In this document: positions 1 through 4,810 of the stretch, one piece after another | Layout of the letters: each line of letters opens with the position of its first letter | Position numbering within the stretch: the first letter of the stretch is position 1 | Source: a bacterium | GTDB lineage: Bacteria; Patescibacteriota; Minisyncoccia; Portnoybacterales; JAGGTM01 | Length of the DNA: 7,270 bases | Assembly (NCBI GenBank): GCA_021163745.1 | Contig: JAGGTM010000076.1 | Coordinates: 1 to 7,270, forward strand | Direction of reading: 5' to 3' | The notes under the pieces: model-generated | Database searches by the model: none | Seen by the model: the letters and a program-made list of their open reading frames with translations, nothing else | What the model was told of the DNA's origin: nothing | Program-made: the position numbers and the translations under genes

Positions 1-48
1 TCCAACAGATTTTAAGTCTGTCGCGTTTGCCAATTTCGCCATCCCGGC
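1..48 (-). tRNA. tRNA-Leu(UAA), 5' part only
   Basis: The minus strand starts with GCCGGGAT at 48-41, a normal Leu acceptor 5' strand followed by a G-rich D arm. A 5-bp anticodon stem (ACAGA/TCTGT) then encloses the loop CTTAAAA, giving anticodon UAA at 14-12. The window ends in the anticodon-proximal part of the long variable arm, so the T arm and 3' acceptor strand are not visible. It lies 8 bp after tRNA-Cys on the same strand and is probably processed from the same transcript. The partial sequence matches bacterial tRNA-Leu(UAA) closely. Confidence 0.9.
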
Positions 49-56
49 GGAGCCCG

Positions 57-127
57 AGGCCTAGGTGGGATTTGCACCCACGTAAACGGTTTTGCAGACC
101 GTCTCCTAACTCCTCGGACACTAGGCC
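57..127 (-). tRNA. tRNA-Cys(GCA)
   Basis: A full cloverleaf can be folded on the minus strand. The acceptor GGCCTAG (127-121) pairs with CTAGGCC (64-58), and U73 is the cysteine discriminator. The D stem is TCC/GGA, the anticodon stem ACGGT/ACCGT holds loop CTGCAAA (anticodon GCA), and the variable loop is 4 nt. The T stem is GTGGG/CCCAC. The T loop reads TGCAAAT instead of the usual TTCRANN, so the nearly invariant U55 is replaced by G. CCA is not encoded. The bases just upstream of the gene contain further copies of its 5' end. Confidence 0.93.
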
Positions 128-199
128 GATTTTAATTTAGGACACTAGGCCGATTTTTTAAATTTAGGTCAGTAGGCCGATTTTAATTTGGCTCAGTAC
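116..199 (-). repeat. Tandem copies of the tRNA-Cys 5' end in its leader
   Basis: Units of about 24-27 bp follow each other at 116-139, 140-166 and 167-189, with a decayed start of a fourth at 190-199. Read on the minus strand, each unit holds the acceptor 5' strand plus D-stem start of tRNA-Cys, then an AT-rich linker. The copy at 151-140 repeats GGCCTAGTGTCC exactly. The next copy outward reads GGCCTACTGACC. All copies lie inside the predicted precursor leader. They may be remnants of slippage or of repeated partial tRNA duplication. Confidence 0.85.
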
Positions 200-212
200 T
201 CTATTTTAATCT

Positions 213-242
213 ATAATATCATAACAAAATCTCAAAAGTCAA
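213..242 (-). promoter_or_regulatory. Promoter of tRNA-Cys/tRNA-Leu
   Basis: On the minus strand a -35 box TTGACT (242-237) and a -10 box TATTAT (218-213) are separated by 18 bp, and an extended -10 TG lies one base before the -10. Transcription would begin near 206, giving a leader of about 79 nt that contains the repeated tRNA-Cys 5' segments. Confidence 0.7.
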
Positions 243-267
243 ATCAATTTAAGCGCAAATCTTAGAT

Positions 268-295
268 AAATTCGAAATTCGAATTTCGAATTTTT
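268..295. repeat. Palindromic heptad tract
   Basis: Four 7-bp units of the type AAATTCG or AATTTCG follow each other. Because the unit type changes strand in the middle, 268-293 is a perfect 26-bp palindrome. It lies in the non-coding gap between infB and tRNA-Cys. No reading frame of note occurs in this gap (200-440), which otherwise holds the GC-rich hairpin and the heptad tracts listed separately. Confidence 0.8.
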
Positions 296-314
296 CACCT
301 GCCCAAGTTTTGTT

Positions 315-355
315 CCCGCCCGCCGCAAATTTCTTCGAAATTTGAGCGGGGCGGG
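315..355. repeat. GC-rich hairpin downstream of infB
   Basis: The outer arm CCCGCCCGC (315-323) pairs with GCGGGGCGGG (346-355) with one bulge, and the inner arm CAAATTT pairs with AAATTTG around a short CTTCG-type loop. It is a very stable hairpin about 85 bp beyond the infB stop codon. No T run follows on either strand, so a classical intrinsic terminator is not supported. It resembles the GC-rich hairpin elements further right in style and may be a decayed member of that family. Confidence 0.65.
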
Positions 356-360
356 TAAAG

Positions 361-388
361 GATTTGGGATTTGGAATTTTGAATTTCA
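361..388. repeat. Heptad tract, GATTTGG type
   Basis: Four 7-bp units drift from GATTTGG (361-367, 368-374) to AATTTTG and AATTTCA. The tract directly follows the GC-rich hairpin. Confidence 0.65.
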
Positions 389-396
389 AGATTGTG

Positions 397-431
397 GCTT
401 TGCGCTTTGAGCTTTGAGCTTTACGCTTAAA
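397..431. repeat. Heptad tract, GCTTTGA type
   Basis: Five 7-bp units (GCTTTGC, GCTTTGA twice, GCTTTAC, GCTTAAA) lie immediately beyond the infB stop codon, within what would be the infB 3' untranslated region. Confidence 0.8.
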
Positions 432-440
432 TAAAACTAC

Positions 441-1955
441 TTAAAGATTTCTTTTTATTCTTTCCTCTTCGCATATTTCTAATATATCTCCTTTTTGTAT
501 AATAATGTCTGTATTAAAAAGTATTCCGCATTCCATTCCTTTTTCTACAAAAGAGACGTCTTTTTTGTTATGTTGAAGTTCATCTATTTTTCCTTCTCCA
601 ATTACTTTTTCTTCTCTAATTATATTCGCAAGACCTTTTTTTGCCTGTCCGTCAATTACTCTTCCTCCTATAATTTGTCCTCTTTTTGTTTTTGAAAAAA
701 TAGCCAATATTTTGACTTTTCCTATTGTCTTTTTAACAATTTCTGGCTCTAGTAATGACGATGCAAGTTCTCTTATTTTTTGTACTAATTCGTATATTAC
801 CTCAAATATATAAATTTTTATATCTTTTCTTTTGGCAATATCTTTTATTTTGGAAGGTGCTTTTACTCTGAATCCAATAATTTTTCCATTAGATGATTCT
901 GCTAATTTTATGTCATTTTCAGAAATATCACCGGGTTCTGCCTTTAAAATTCTTATAATTACCTCTTCTTGGGGGATTGTTTTTAAGGATTGATAGATTG
1001 CCTCAATTGATCCTTTTACGTCTGTTTTTAGGATAATGTTTAGAACTTTTTTCTCTCCGAGTTCGTTTATTACTTCTCTTTTTTCTTTTCTTTTTGCCGA
1101 TTTTCTTTCCGATTGTTCCTTCGCTTCTTTTATAGAGGGGAATACAGAGAATTTCTCTCCTACTCCGGGTACATTTTCTAATCCCGTTATAATTACAGGG
1201 GTTCCAGCGGGGGCATTTTTAATTGGGCGGGATTGAAAATCCTCCATAGATTTAATCTTTCCATAAGTAGAACCGGTTCCGATAATGTCTGTATTTTTTA
1301 ATATCCCCTCTCTTATTAATAAAGTGGCAGTAGGTCCCCTTTTTGAGTCTGAATATGATTCAATAATCACTCCGGAAGCCGGCCTTGATGGATGATATTT
1401 TAGCTCCTGCATCTCTGCTACTAAATTTATAATTTCTAACAACTCATCTATCCCCTGTCCCGTTTTAGCGGAAGTTAAGACGCATGGTACGTCTCCATTT
1501 AAAGATTCTACTACAATTCCATTTTCTTTTAATTCCTGTTTGACCTTTTCTGGTTGTGCTTGTGGTTTGTCGATTTTGTTTATAACTACGATAACCGGGA
1601 TACCGGTTTTTTTAATATGAGAGATCGCTTCTTTTGTTTGGGGCTTGACTCCTTCTTCTGCTGCTACAACCAGAATTGCTATATCTGCCACTTTTGCCCC
1701 GCGAGAACGCATTGCAGAAAATGCTTCATGTCCCGGAGTATCAATGAAGGTAATTATTTTTCCCTGATAAGTAATCTGATACGCTCCTATATGCTGAGTA
1801 ATTCCACCGGATTCTTTTTCTAAAATTTTAAAATCCTCTCTTATTTTTTGAAGTATAGAAGATTTCCCATGGTCAACATGTCCAAGAATTACCACTACTG
1901 GTGGTTTTGGTTTAATATTATTTGTATTGTTTTTGTTGTCTTTTATTTGTTGCAT
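441..1955 (-). CDS. infB: Translation initiation factor IF-2 (short form)
   Basis: This GTPase places initiator fMet-tRNA on the 30S ribosome and promotes subunit joining. All G motifs are present: P loop GHVDHGKSS (25-33), switch 1 GGITQHIGAY (50-59), DTPGHEAF (72-79, with catalytic His76), NKID (126-129) and SAK (162-164). Domain II follows (about 190-285), then a charged linker, domain III with the VKGSIEAI segment, and the C-terminal fMet-tRNA-binding domain with KTKRGQIIGG and the GMECGI motif. At 504 residues it lacks the N-terminal IF2_N domains of long bacterial forms; only about 17 polar residues precede the G domain. An in-frame TGA 15 bp upstream excludes a longer start. It follows the DUF4446 gene by 18 bp, so co-transcription is likely. 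No good Shine-Dalgarno sequence is visible, only GGTGA 12 nt before the ATG. Confidence 0.97.
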   Translation of the reverse strand: MQQIKDNKNNTNNIKPKPPVVVILGHVDHGKSSILQKIREDFKILEKESGGITQHIGAYQITYQGKIITFIDTPGHEAFSAMRSRGAKVADIAILVVAAEEGVKPQTKEAISHIKKTGIPVIVVINKIDKPQAQPEKVKQELKENGIVVESLNGDVPCVLTSAKTGQGIDELLEIINLVAEMQELKYHPSRPASGVIIESYSDSKRGPTATLLIREGILKNTDIIGTGSTYGKIKSMEDFQSRPIKNAPAGTPVIITGLENVPGVGEKFSVFPSIKEAKEQSERKSAKRKEKREVINELGEKKVLNIILKTDVKGSIEAIYQSLKTIPQEEVIIRILKAEPGDISENDIKLAESSNGKIIGFRVKAPSKIKDIAKRKDIKIYIFEVIYELVQKIRELASSLLEPEIVKKTIGKVKILAIFSKTKRGQIIGGRVIDGQAKKGLANIIREEKVIGEGKIDELQHNKKDVSFVEKGMECGILFNTDIIIQKGDILEICEEERIKRNL

Positions 1956-1973
1956 GAGTCCATAGATTCACCA

Positions 1974-2468
1974 TTATTTCTTATTGATATCGGATTTTGC
2001 TTTTTGAATTGCAGCTTTTTCTTCTTGGGATAAATTATACTTTGATTGAGATTTTATAATTGGCTTGCAATAAATTCTAGTTCCCTTGGGAGTGTATAAA
2101 GAAGTGATAACTAACCCATTGTCATTTTTATCTAGCAGAGCAATAGAGAAACTTTGGTCCCCACCTATATCTGGAAACGGATTATATCTTATTACTCCTA
2201 CTTTCTGGATGCTTGAAATAGCCATTTTCTGTAAAGTTTTTGACAAAGATTTTAATTCCTTAATATCTTTTTCGCATTTTTTTAGTCTTTTTATTTCTTC
2301 TGCTAGAACTCCTTCTAAATCTTTTCCATTATGCCCGGAGAAAAATATTTTAAGCCTTCTTTTCATTCTAATAACTTCTATCAAAAAAAGGATATTCAGG
2401 ATTATCAATCCCGCCAAAACAATAAGCAATATATCAAAATAAATGTTATGGAGATTTACGGTAATCAT
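1974..2468 (-). CDS. DUF4446 family membrane-anchored protein
   Basis: The 164-residue product has one membrane helix near the N terminus (about 10-33), a basic stretch after it (MKRRLK) suggesting a cytoplasmic body, and a charged helical segment (about 50-82) that could form a coiled coil. The C-terminal half carries the DUF4446 signature: RYNPFPDIGGDQSFSIALLD from residue 94, then GLVITSLYTPKGTRIYCKP, and an SxEE-type end. I recognise the family from these motifs; its function is unknown to me. It is the first gene of a probable two-gene unit with infB. The ATG at 2468 is preceded by an A-rich stretch without a Shine-Dalgarno sequence. I see no convincing promoter in 2469-2615, so transcription may come from the tRNA-Ser promoter upstream. 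Confidence 0.88.
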   Translation of the reverse strand: MITVNLHNIYFDILLIVLAGLIILNILFLIEVIRMKRRLKIFFSGHNGKDLEGVLAEEIKRLKKCEKDIKELKSLSKTLQKMAISSIQKVGVIRYNPFPDIGGDQSFSIALLDKNDNGLVITSLYTPKGTRIYCKPIIKSQSKYNLSQEEKAAIQKAKSDINKK

Positions 2469-2615
2469 AGTGGAAACTTTTTTTAATTATCAAATTATTC
2501 AATAACCAAAGTTATACTGAACTGATACTTTGAAGAGTGCATTGGGCTTTGACAGAAGCAATACTTATCAACCAATCAGCAGATCGCACCAAATTTTCGT
2601 TTTGCAAAAATTTAC

Positions 2616-2705
2616 TGGCGGAAGGAGAGGGATTCGAACCCCCGGTCCGATTACTCGGACATCCCGTTTCGAGCGGGACCCGTTCAACCACTCCGGCACC
2701 CTTCC
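2616..2705 (-). tRNA. tRNA-Ser(CGA)
   Basis: The minus strand gives acceptor GGAAGGG/TCCTTCC with G73, and anticodon stem TCCCG/CGGGA around loop CTCGAAA (anticodon CGA). A long variable arm (GTCCG/CGGAC stem) is typical of class II serine tRNA, and the T arm has the normal loop TTCGAAT. The three bases after G73 read CCA (2618-2616), so the 3' end appears to be encoded here, unlike the other complete tRNAs of the window. No intrinsic terminator follows, so read-through towards the DUF4446 and infB genes is possible. Confidence 0.96.
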
Positions 2706-2709
2706 AAGA

Positions 2710-2744
2710 AAAAGTGATAAGCGACAAGTGATAAGTGATAAGTG
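2710..2744. repeat. Heptad tract, ATAAGTG type
   Basis: Five 7-bp units (AAAAGTG, ATAAGCG, ACAAGTG, ATAAGTG twice) lie 5 bp before the 5' end of tRNA-Ser, inside its predicted leader. Unit length and copy number match the GCTTTGA tract at 397-431, though the unit sequence differs. Confidence 0.8.
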
Positions 2745-2760
2745 GCAGGTGGACTTTTTA

Positions 2761-2789
2761 AATTTACCATAAATTATGCATATTTGCAA
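2761..2789 (-). promoter_or_regulatory. Probable tRNA-Ser promoter
   Basis: On the minus strand TTGCAA (2789-2784) and TAAATT (2766-2761) are separated by 17 bp, and TGG before the -10 fits an extended -10. Transcription would begin near 2754, with a leader of about 48 nt made largely of the heptad tract. Confidence 0.5.
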
Positions 2790-2812
2790 CTTTTAGACAT
2801 TGACATATGCAT
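2776..2812. promoter_or_regulatory. Inverted octamer pair between divergent promoters
   Basis: ATGCATAT (2776-2783) and its inverse ATATGCAT (2805-2812) lie 21 bp apart. The ATGCAT cores are 31 bp centre to centre, about three helical turns. One copy lies in the spacer of the tRNA-Ser promoter. The other starts at the last base of the HU -35 box. A shared operator is an inference. Confidence 0.4.
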
Positions 2813-2828
2813 TTGTTTTTCCTAATAT
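2800..2828 (+). promoter_or_regulatory. Promoter of the HU gene
   Basis: A consensus -35 TTGACA (2800-2805) is followed after exactly 17 bp by TAATAT (2823-2828). Transcription would start near 2835, giving a leader of about 118 nt before the HU start codon. Confidence 0.7.
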
Positions 2829-2900
2829 ATTAAGTAAAATAGGAAATAAAGACTAAAGTGCTTTTACAAGGTCGAGAAAGTTTTAGAAATTTGAAACTTA

Positions 2901-2930
2901 TAACATGAAGCATAACAATGTTTCATGTTA
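2901..2930 (+). promoter_or_regulatory. Leader hairpin before HU
   Basis: Arms at 2901-2913 and 2918-2930 form 13 pairs, with one G-U, around the loop AACA. The stem ends 22 nt before the HU start codon, and no Shine-Dalgarno sequence lies between. No T run follows, so it is not an intrinsic terminator. It may act on translation or mRNA stability. Confidence 0.65.
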
Positions 2931-2952
2931 GATGTTTCAGTTTCTTTGTTTT

Positions 2953-3225
2953 ATGACCAAGGAAGAATTAATTAATTCTGTAGCAAAGAAAGCTGGAGTT
3001 TCCAAGGCAGAGGCAGGAAGATGTTTAAACGCAATTTTAGAGGAGATTACCAAGGAATTGACAAGAGGAAGAAAAATTGCTTTGACCGGTTTCGGGGTTT
3101 TTTCTGTATCTAAAAGAAAAGCAAGGACGGGAGTAAATCCGCGAACCGGCGAGAAGATAAAAATTCCAGCCACAAAAGTTCCTAAGTTTAAAGCGGGAAA
3201 ATCGCTCAAAGATGCAGTAAGATAG
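2953..3225 (+). CDS. hup: HU/IHF-family nucleoid DNA-binding protein
   Basis: The product is a small dimeric DNA-bending protein that compacts the nucleoid. Starting at 2953 it has 90 residues (MTKEELINS...), the standard HU length. The N-terminal helices (1-38) form the dimer body, followed by the GRKIALTGFGVF turn (39-50). The DNA-binding arm is RTGVNPRTGEKIKIPA (58-73), including Pro63, which intercalates into DNA in this family. The C terminus VPKFKAGKSLKDAV is also typical. A start at 2932 would add seven residues (MFQFLCF) not found in HU proteins and is rejected. The gene stands alone, with its own promoter, a structured leader and a terminator. HU versus IHF subunit cannot be settled, but the homodimer-like sequence favours HU. 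Confidence 0.96.
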   Translation: MTKEELINSVAKKAGVSKAEAGRCLNAILEEITKELTRGRKIALTGFGVFSVSKRKARTGVNPRTGEKIKIPATKVPKFKAGKSLKDAVR

Positions 3226-3301
3226 TAGTCGGTGGGAAGTTTTTAAATTTTATAAGATATGCGGTTCTAAGAAAAGAAGAATTTTATGCTTTATTATTGA
3301 C

Positions 3302-3336
3302 AAAAAACTCCGCAGTCGCGGGGTTTTTTGTTTTTT
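3302..3336. terminator. Bidirectional intrinsic terminator
   Basis: The arm AAAAAACTCCGC (3302-3313) pairs with GCGGGGTTTTTT (3318-3329) around AGTC, with one wobble pair, and further T residues follow to 3336. The minus strand also ends in a T run. It lies between the HU gene (plus) and tRNA-Gly (minus), and can serve both converging units. Confidence 0.9.
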
Positions 3337-3347
3337 AATTATTTAAT

Positions 3348-3418
3348 AGCGGGATACGGGAGTCGAACCCGTGTCTTCACCTTGGAAGGGTGATGTTGAG
3401 CCACTCAACTAATCCCGC
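3348..3418 (-). tRNA. tRNA-Gly(UCC)
   Basis: The acceptor GCGGGAT/ATCCCGC has U73, as in bacterial glycine tRNAs. The anticodon stem TCACC/GGTGA encloses CTTCCAA (anticodon UCC). The T arm is CGGG/CCCG with loop TTCGACT. CCA is not encoded. It lies 22 bp after tRNA-Pro on the same strand and just before the terminator at 3302-3336, so the two are probably one transcript. Confidence 0.96.
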
Positions 3419-3440
3419 AAAAACTTTTTACAATTCTCTG

Positions 3441-3514
3441 TCGGGAATGCCGGACTCGAACCGGCAACCTCCTGCTCCCAAAGCAGGCGCGCTAACCAAT
3501 TGCGCCAATTCCCG
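3441..3514 (-). tRNA. tRNA-Pro(UGG)
   Basis: The acceptor CGGGAAT/ATTCCCG has the C1-G72 pair and A73 typical of bacterial proline tRNA. The D stem is GCGC/GCGC, the anticodon stem CCTGC/GCAGG encloses TTTGGGA (anticodon UGG), and the T arm GCCGG/CCGGC holds loop TTCGAGT. CCA is not encoded. It is the first gene of the Pro-Gly pair. Confidence 0.96.
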
Positions 3515-3522
3515 ATCTATAT

Positions 3523-3551
3523 ATTTTATCTTGGATTTTAAAAATAATCAA
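3523..3551 (-). promoter_or_regulatory. Promoter of tRNA-Pro/tRNA-Gly
   Basis: On the minus strand TTGATT (3551-3546) and TAAAAT (3528-3523) are separated by 17 bp. The start point would fall near 3516, only about two bases before tRNA-Pro, so almost no 5' leader would be left for processing. Confidence 0.65.
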
Positions 3552-3555
3552 GATA

Positions 3556-3564
3556 TGATATAAT
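3556..3564 (+). promoter_or_regulatory. Extended -10 promoter facing the kinase gene
   Basis: TGATATAAT contains a perfect TATAAT (3559-3564) with an extended TG motif, but no good -35 at the normal distance. It would give a transcript starting near 3571 with a leader of about 300 nt through the heptad and hairpin repeats to the histidine kinase gene. It lies back to back with the tRNA-Pro promoter. Confidence 0.45.
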
Positions 3565-3573
3565 AAAAAAATT

Positions 3574-3636
3574 ACAAATCCCAAATCCCAAGTTCTAAAC
3601 AAATTCAAAATTCAAATGTTCAAAATTCAAAAAGAA
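3574..3636. repeat. Long heptad tract, CCAAATC to AATTCAA type
   Basis: About nine 7-bp units run without gaps, drifting from ACAAATC and CCAAATC to AATTCAA (twice), ATGTTCA and AAATTCA. Similar tracts of the complementary type (AATTTTG, ATTTTGA) occur at 3707-3741 and 3846-3866 on the other sides of the GC-rich elements. No coding sequence is evident in 3515-3868. Confidence 0.7.
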
Positions 3637-3706
3637 TATTCTTCCTTCCCCCTTCTATATATCCTTCCCCTTCCTCTAGGGGGAGGAGAATTAAGAAAGG
3701 GGTGGG
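3637..3706. repeat. Pyrimidine-rich then purine-rich spacer block
   Basis: The left half is rich in C and T (CTTCC-type runs) and the right half in G and A, around CTCTAGGGGG near 3674-3683. The halves can pair imperfectly into a long hairpin. The block sits between two heptad tracts and has no coding features. Its role is unknown. Confidence 0.4.
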
Positions 3707-3739
3707 CATTTTGAATTTTGAGATGTCATTTTGAGATTT

Positions 3740-3802
3740 GCCGCCCAGCCCTACTTTTGTTCCAAAAGTAGGGCTGGGCGAGCCTCGCTCCTTTGGAGCG
3801 GG
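3740..3802 (+). repeat. Hairpin element, left copy
   Basis: This 63-bp element holds a perfect 18-bp stem (3742-3759 with 3763-3780, loop TTC), then a constant tail with a second small stem CTCGCTCC/GGAGCGGG (3784-3791 with 3795-3802, loop TTT). The same element occurs inverted at 7185-7247. The flanking AT-rich sequence to its left (from about 3712) is also shared with that copy in inverted form. Confidence 0.9.
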
Positions 3803-3844
3803 CCGCCCAGTTTTACTGGGCGAGCCTCGCTCCTTTGGAGCGGG
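3803..3844 (+). repeat. Hairpin element, short adjacent copy
   Basis: Directly adjoining the left copy, this unit has the same frame and an identical 22-bp tail (3823-3844 equals 3781-3802). The inner part of its first stem is missing: the stem is only CGCCCAGT/ACTGGGCG (3804-3811 with 3815-3822) around TTT. It shows that the inner stem is a variable module within a constant outer frame. Confidence 0.88.
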
Positions 3845-3868
3845 AGATTTGAATTTTGAATTTTATTT

Positions 3869-4810
3869 ATGATTCTATCTCAATTAAATTTTATAAAAGA
3901 ATGTAAAAAATACAGCATAAGTTTGTGGCAATGCCCTACTTTTCTCTTTGTGTTAATGGGTTTTATTATTATTTTATCTATTCTTTTAAGTTATTTTATT
4001 GCCTCCAAATACATTTCTGACCCTTTAGTTACCGCGCTTTTAACCTTATCAATCGCTTTTGTTCTGATGATATTAGGATATTCTATAGTAAATGGTTTTG
4101 AAAAATTGGCAGAGGCGAATAGATTAAAGACAGAATTCGTAAATATAGTTGCCCATCAACTGCGAACTCCATTGTCTGCAATTAGATGGTCTGTAGGTTT
4201 TCTTTTAGGAGGAAAAGCAGCCCATTTAAATTCACAGCAATACGAGCAAATAGAATTAATTCAATCAAATGTTAAAAGATTAATTAGATTAGTAGATGAT
4301 CTTTTAGATGTTTCTAGAGTTGAACAAGGGAGAATAGTCTTAAAAAAAGAGAAAATTGATTTAGGAAAATTAGCAAAAGAAATGATAGAGCAGTATTCTT
4401 CTTATGCTAGAGCAAGTGATATAAGTTTGAAGTTAAAAGCAGAAAAGAAATTACCACTTATTTCTGCTGACTCCGAAAAGATAAAAATTGTCCTCCAGAA
4501 TTTAATAGATAATGCTATTCGTTATAGTAAAAAAAATGGCAAAGTCCAAATAAAATTGAGCAAAGAAAATGATTATATAAAATGTGAAGTGAAGGATAAT
4601 GGAGTAGGAATTCCTAAAAATGAGCAAAAATATATTTTCAGAAAGTTTTTCCGCTCTTCAAATATTTTAAGACGTCAAACTAGAGGTACAGGATTGGGTT
4701 TATTTATCACTAAAGCATTTATAAATCTTCATAATGGAAGAATTGGTTTTAAAAGTGAAGAAAACAAAGGGTCGGTGTTTTGGTTTGAGTTACCAATAGC
4801 CCCCCACTAA
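3869..4810 (+). CDS. Membrane sensor histidine kinase
   Basis: This is a two-component kinase that autophosphorylates on histidine. Two membrane helices (about 25-48 and 53-74) are joined by only a few residues, so no extracytoplasmic sensor domain exists. No HAMP or PAS domain follows. The dimerisation helix starts at once with the H box, AHQLRTPLSAIRW, with phospho-acceptor His96. The ATP-binding domain shows the N box QNLIDNA (Asn211, Asn215), G1 DNGVGIP (243-249), F box (257-261) and G2 GTGLGL (273-278). Cys12 and Cys22 precede the first helix (CKK...SLWQCP). The start at 3869 has no Shine-Dalgarno sequence and abuts heptad repeat DNA, but the ISLWQCP region resembles what I recall of related Parcubacteria kinases and supports it. 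The partner is probably the receiver 216 bp downstream. Confidence 0.93.
   Translation: MILSQLNFIKECKKYSISLWQCPTFLFVLMGFIIILSILLSYFIASKYISDPLVTALLTLSIAFVLMILGYSIVNGFEKLAEANRLKTEFVNIVAHQLRTPLSAIRWSVGFLLGGKAAHLNSQQYEQIELIQSNVKRLIRLVDDLLDVSRVEQGRIVLKKEKIDLGKLAKEMIEQYSSYARASDISLKLKAEKKLPLISADSEKIKIVLQNLIDNAIRYSKKNGKVQIKLSKENDYIKCEVKDNGVGIPKNEQKYIFRKFFRSSNILRRQTRGTGLGLFITKAFINLHNGRIGFKSEENKGSVFWFELPIAPH

Noticed and set aside
315..355. Intrinsic terminator for infB
   Set aside because: The stem is strong, but no T run follows on the minus strand.
397..431. CRISPR array made of short repeats (also considered for 2710-2744 and 3574-3636)
   Set aside because: Units are 7 bp without spacers, there is no repeat-spacer pattern, and no cas gene is in view.
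2512..2789. Several overlapping open frames on both strands around 2512-2789
   Set aside because: They are translations of the tRNA-Ser gene and its heptad leader. Plus-strand products such as GEGFEPPVRLLG are a familiar artefact of antisense tRNA reading.
2932..2952. HU start at 2932
   Set aside because: It adds MFQFLCF before the normal HU N terminus. The ATG at 2953 gives the usual 90 residues.
3296..3301. TTGACA as a promoter -35
   Set aside because: At 17 bp downstream lies the GC-rich terminator stem, with no possible -10 box.
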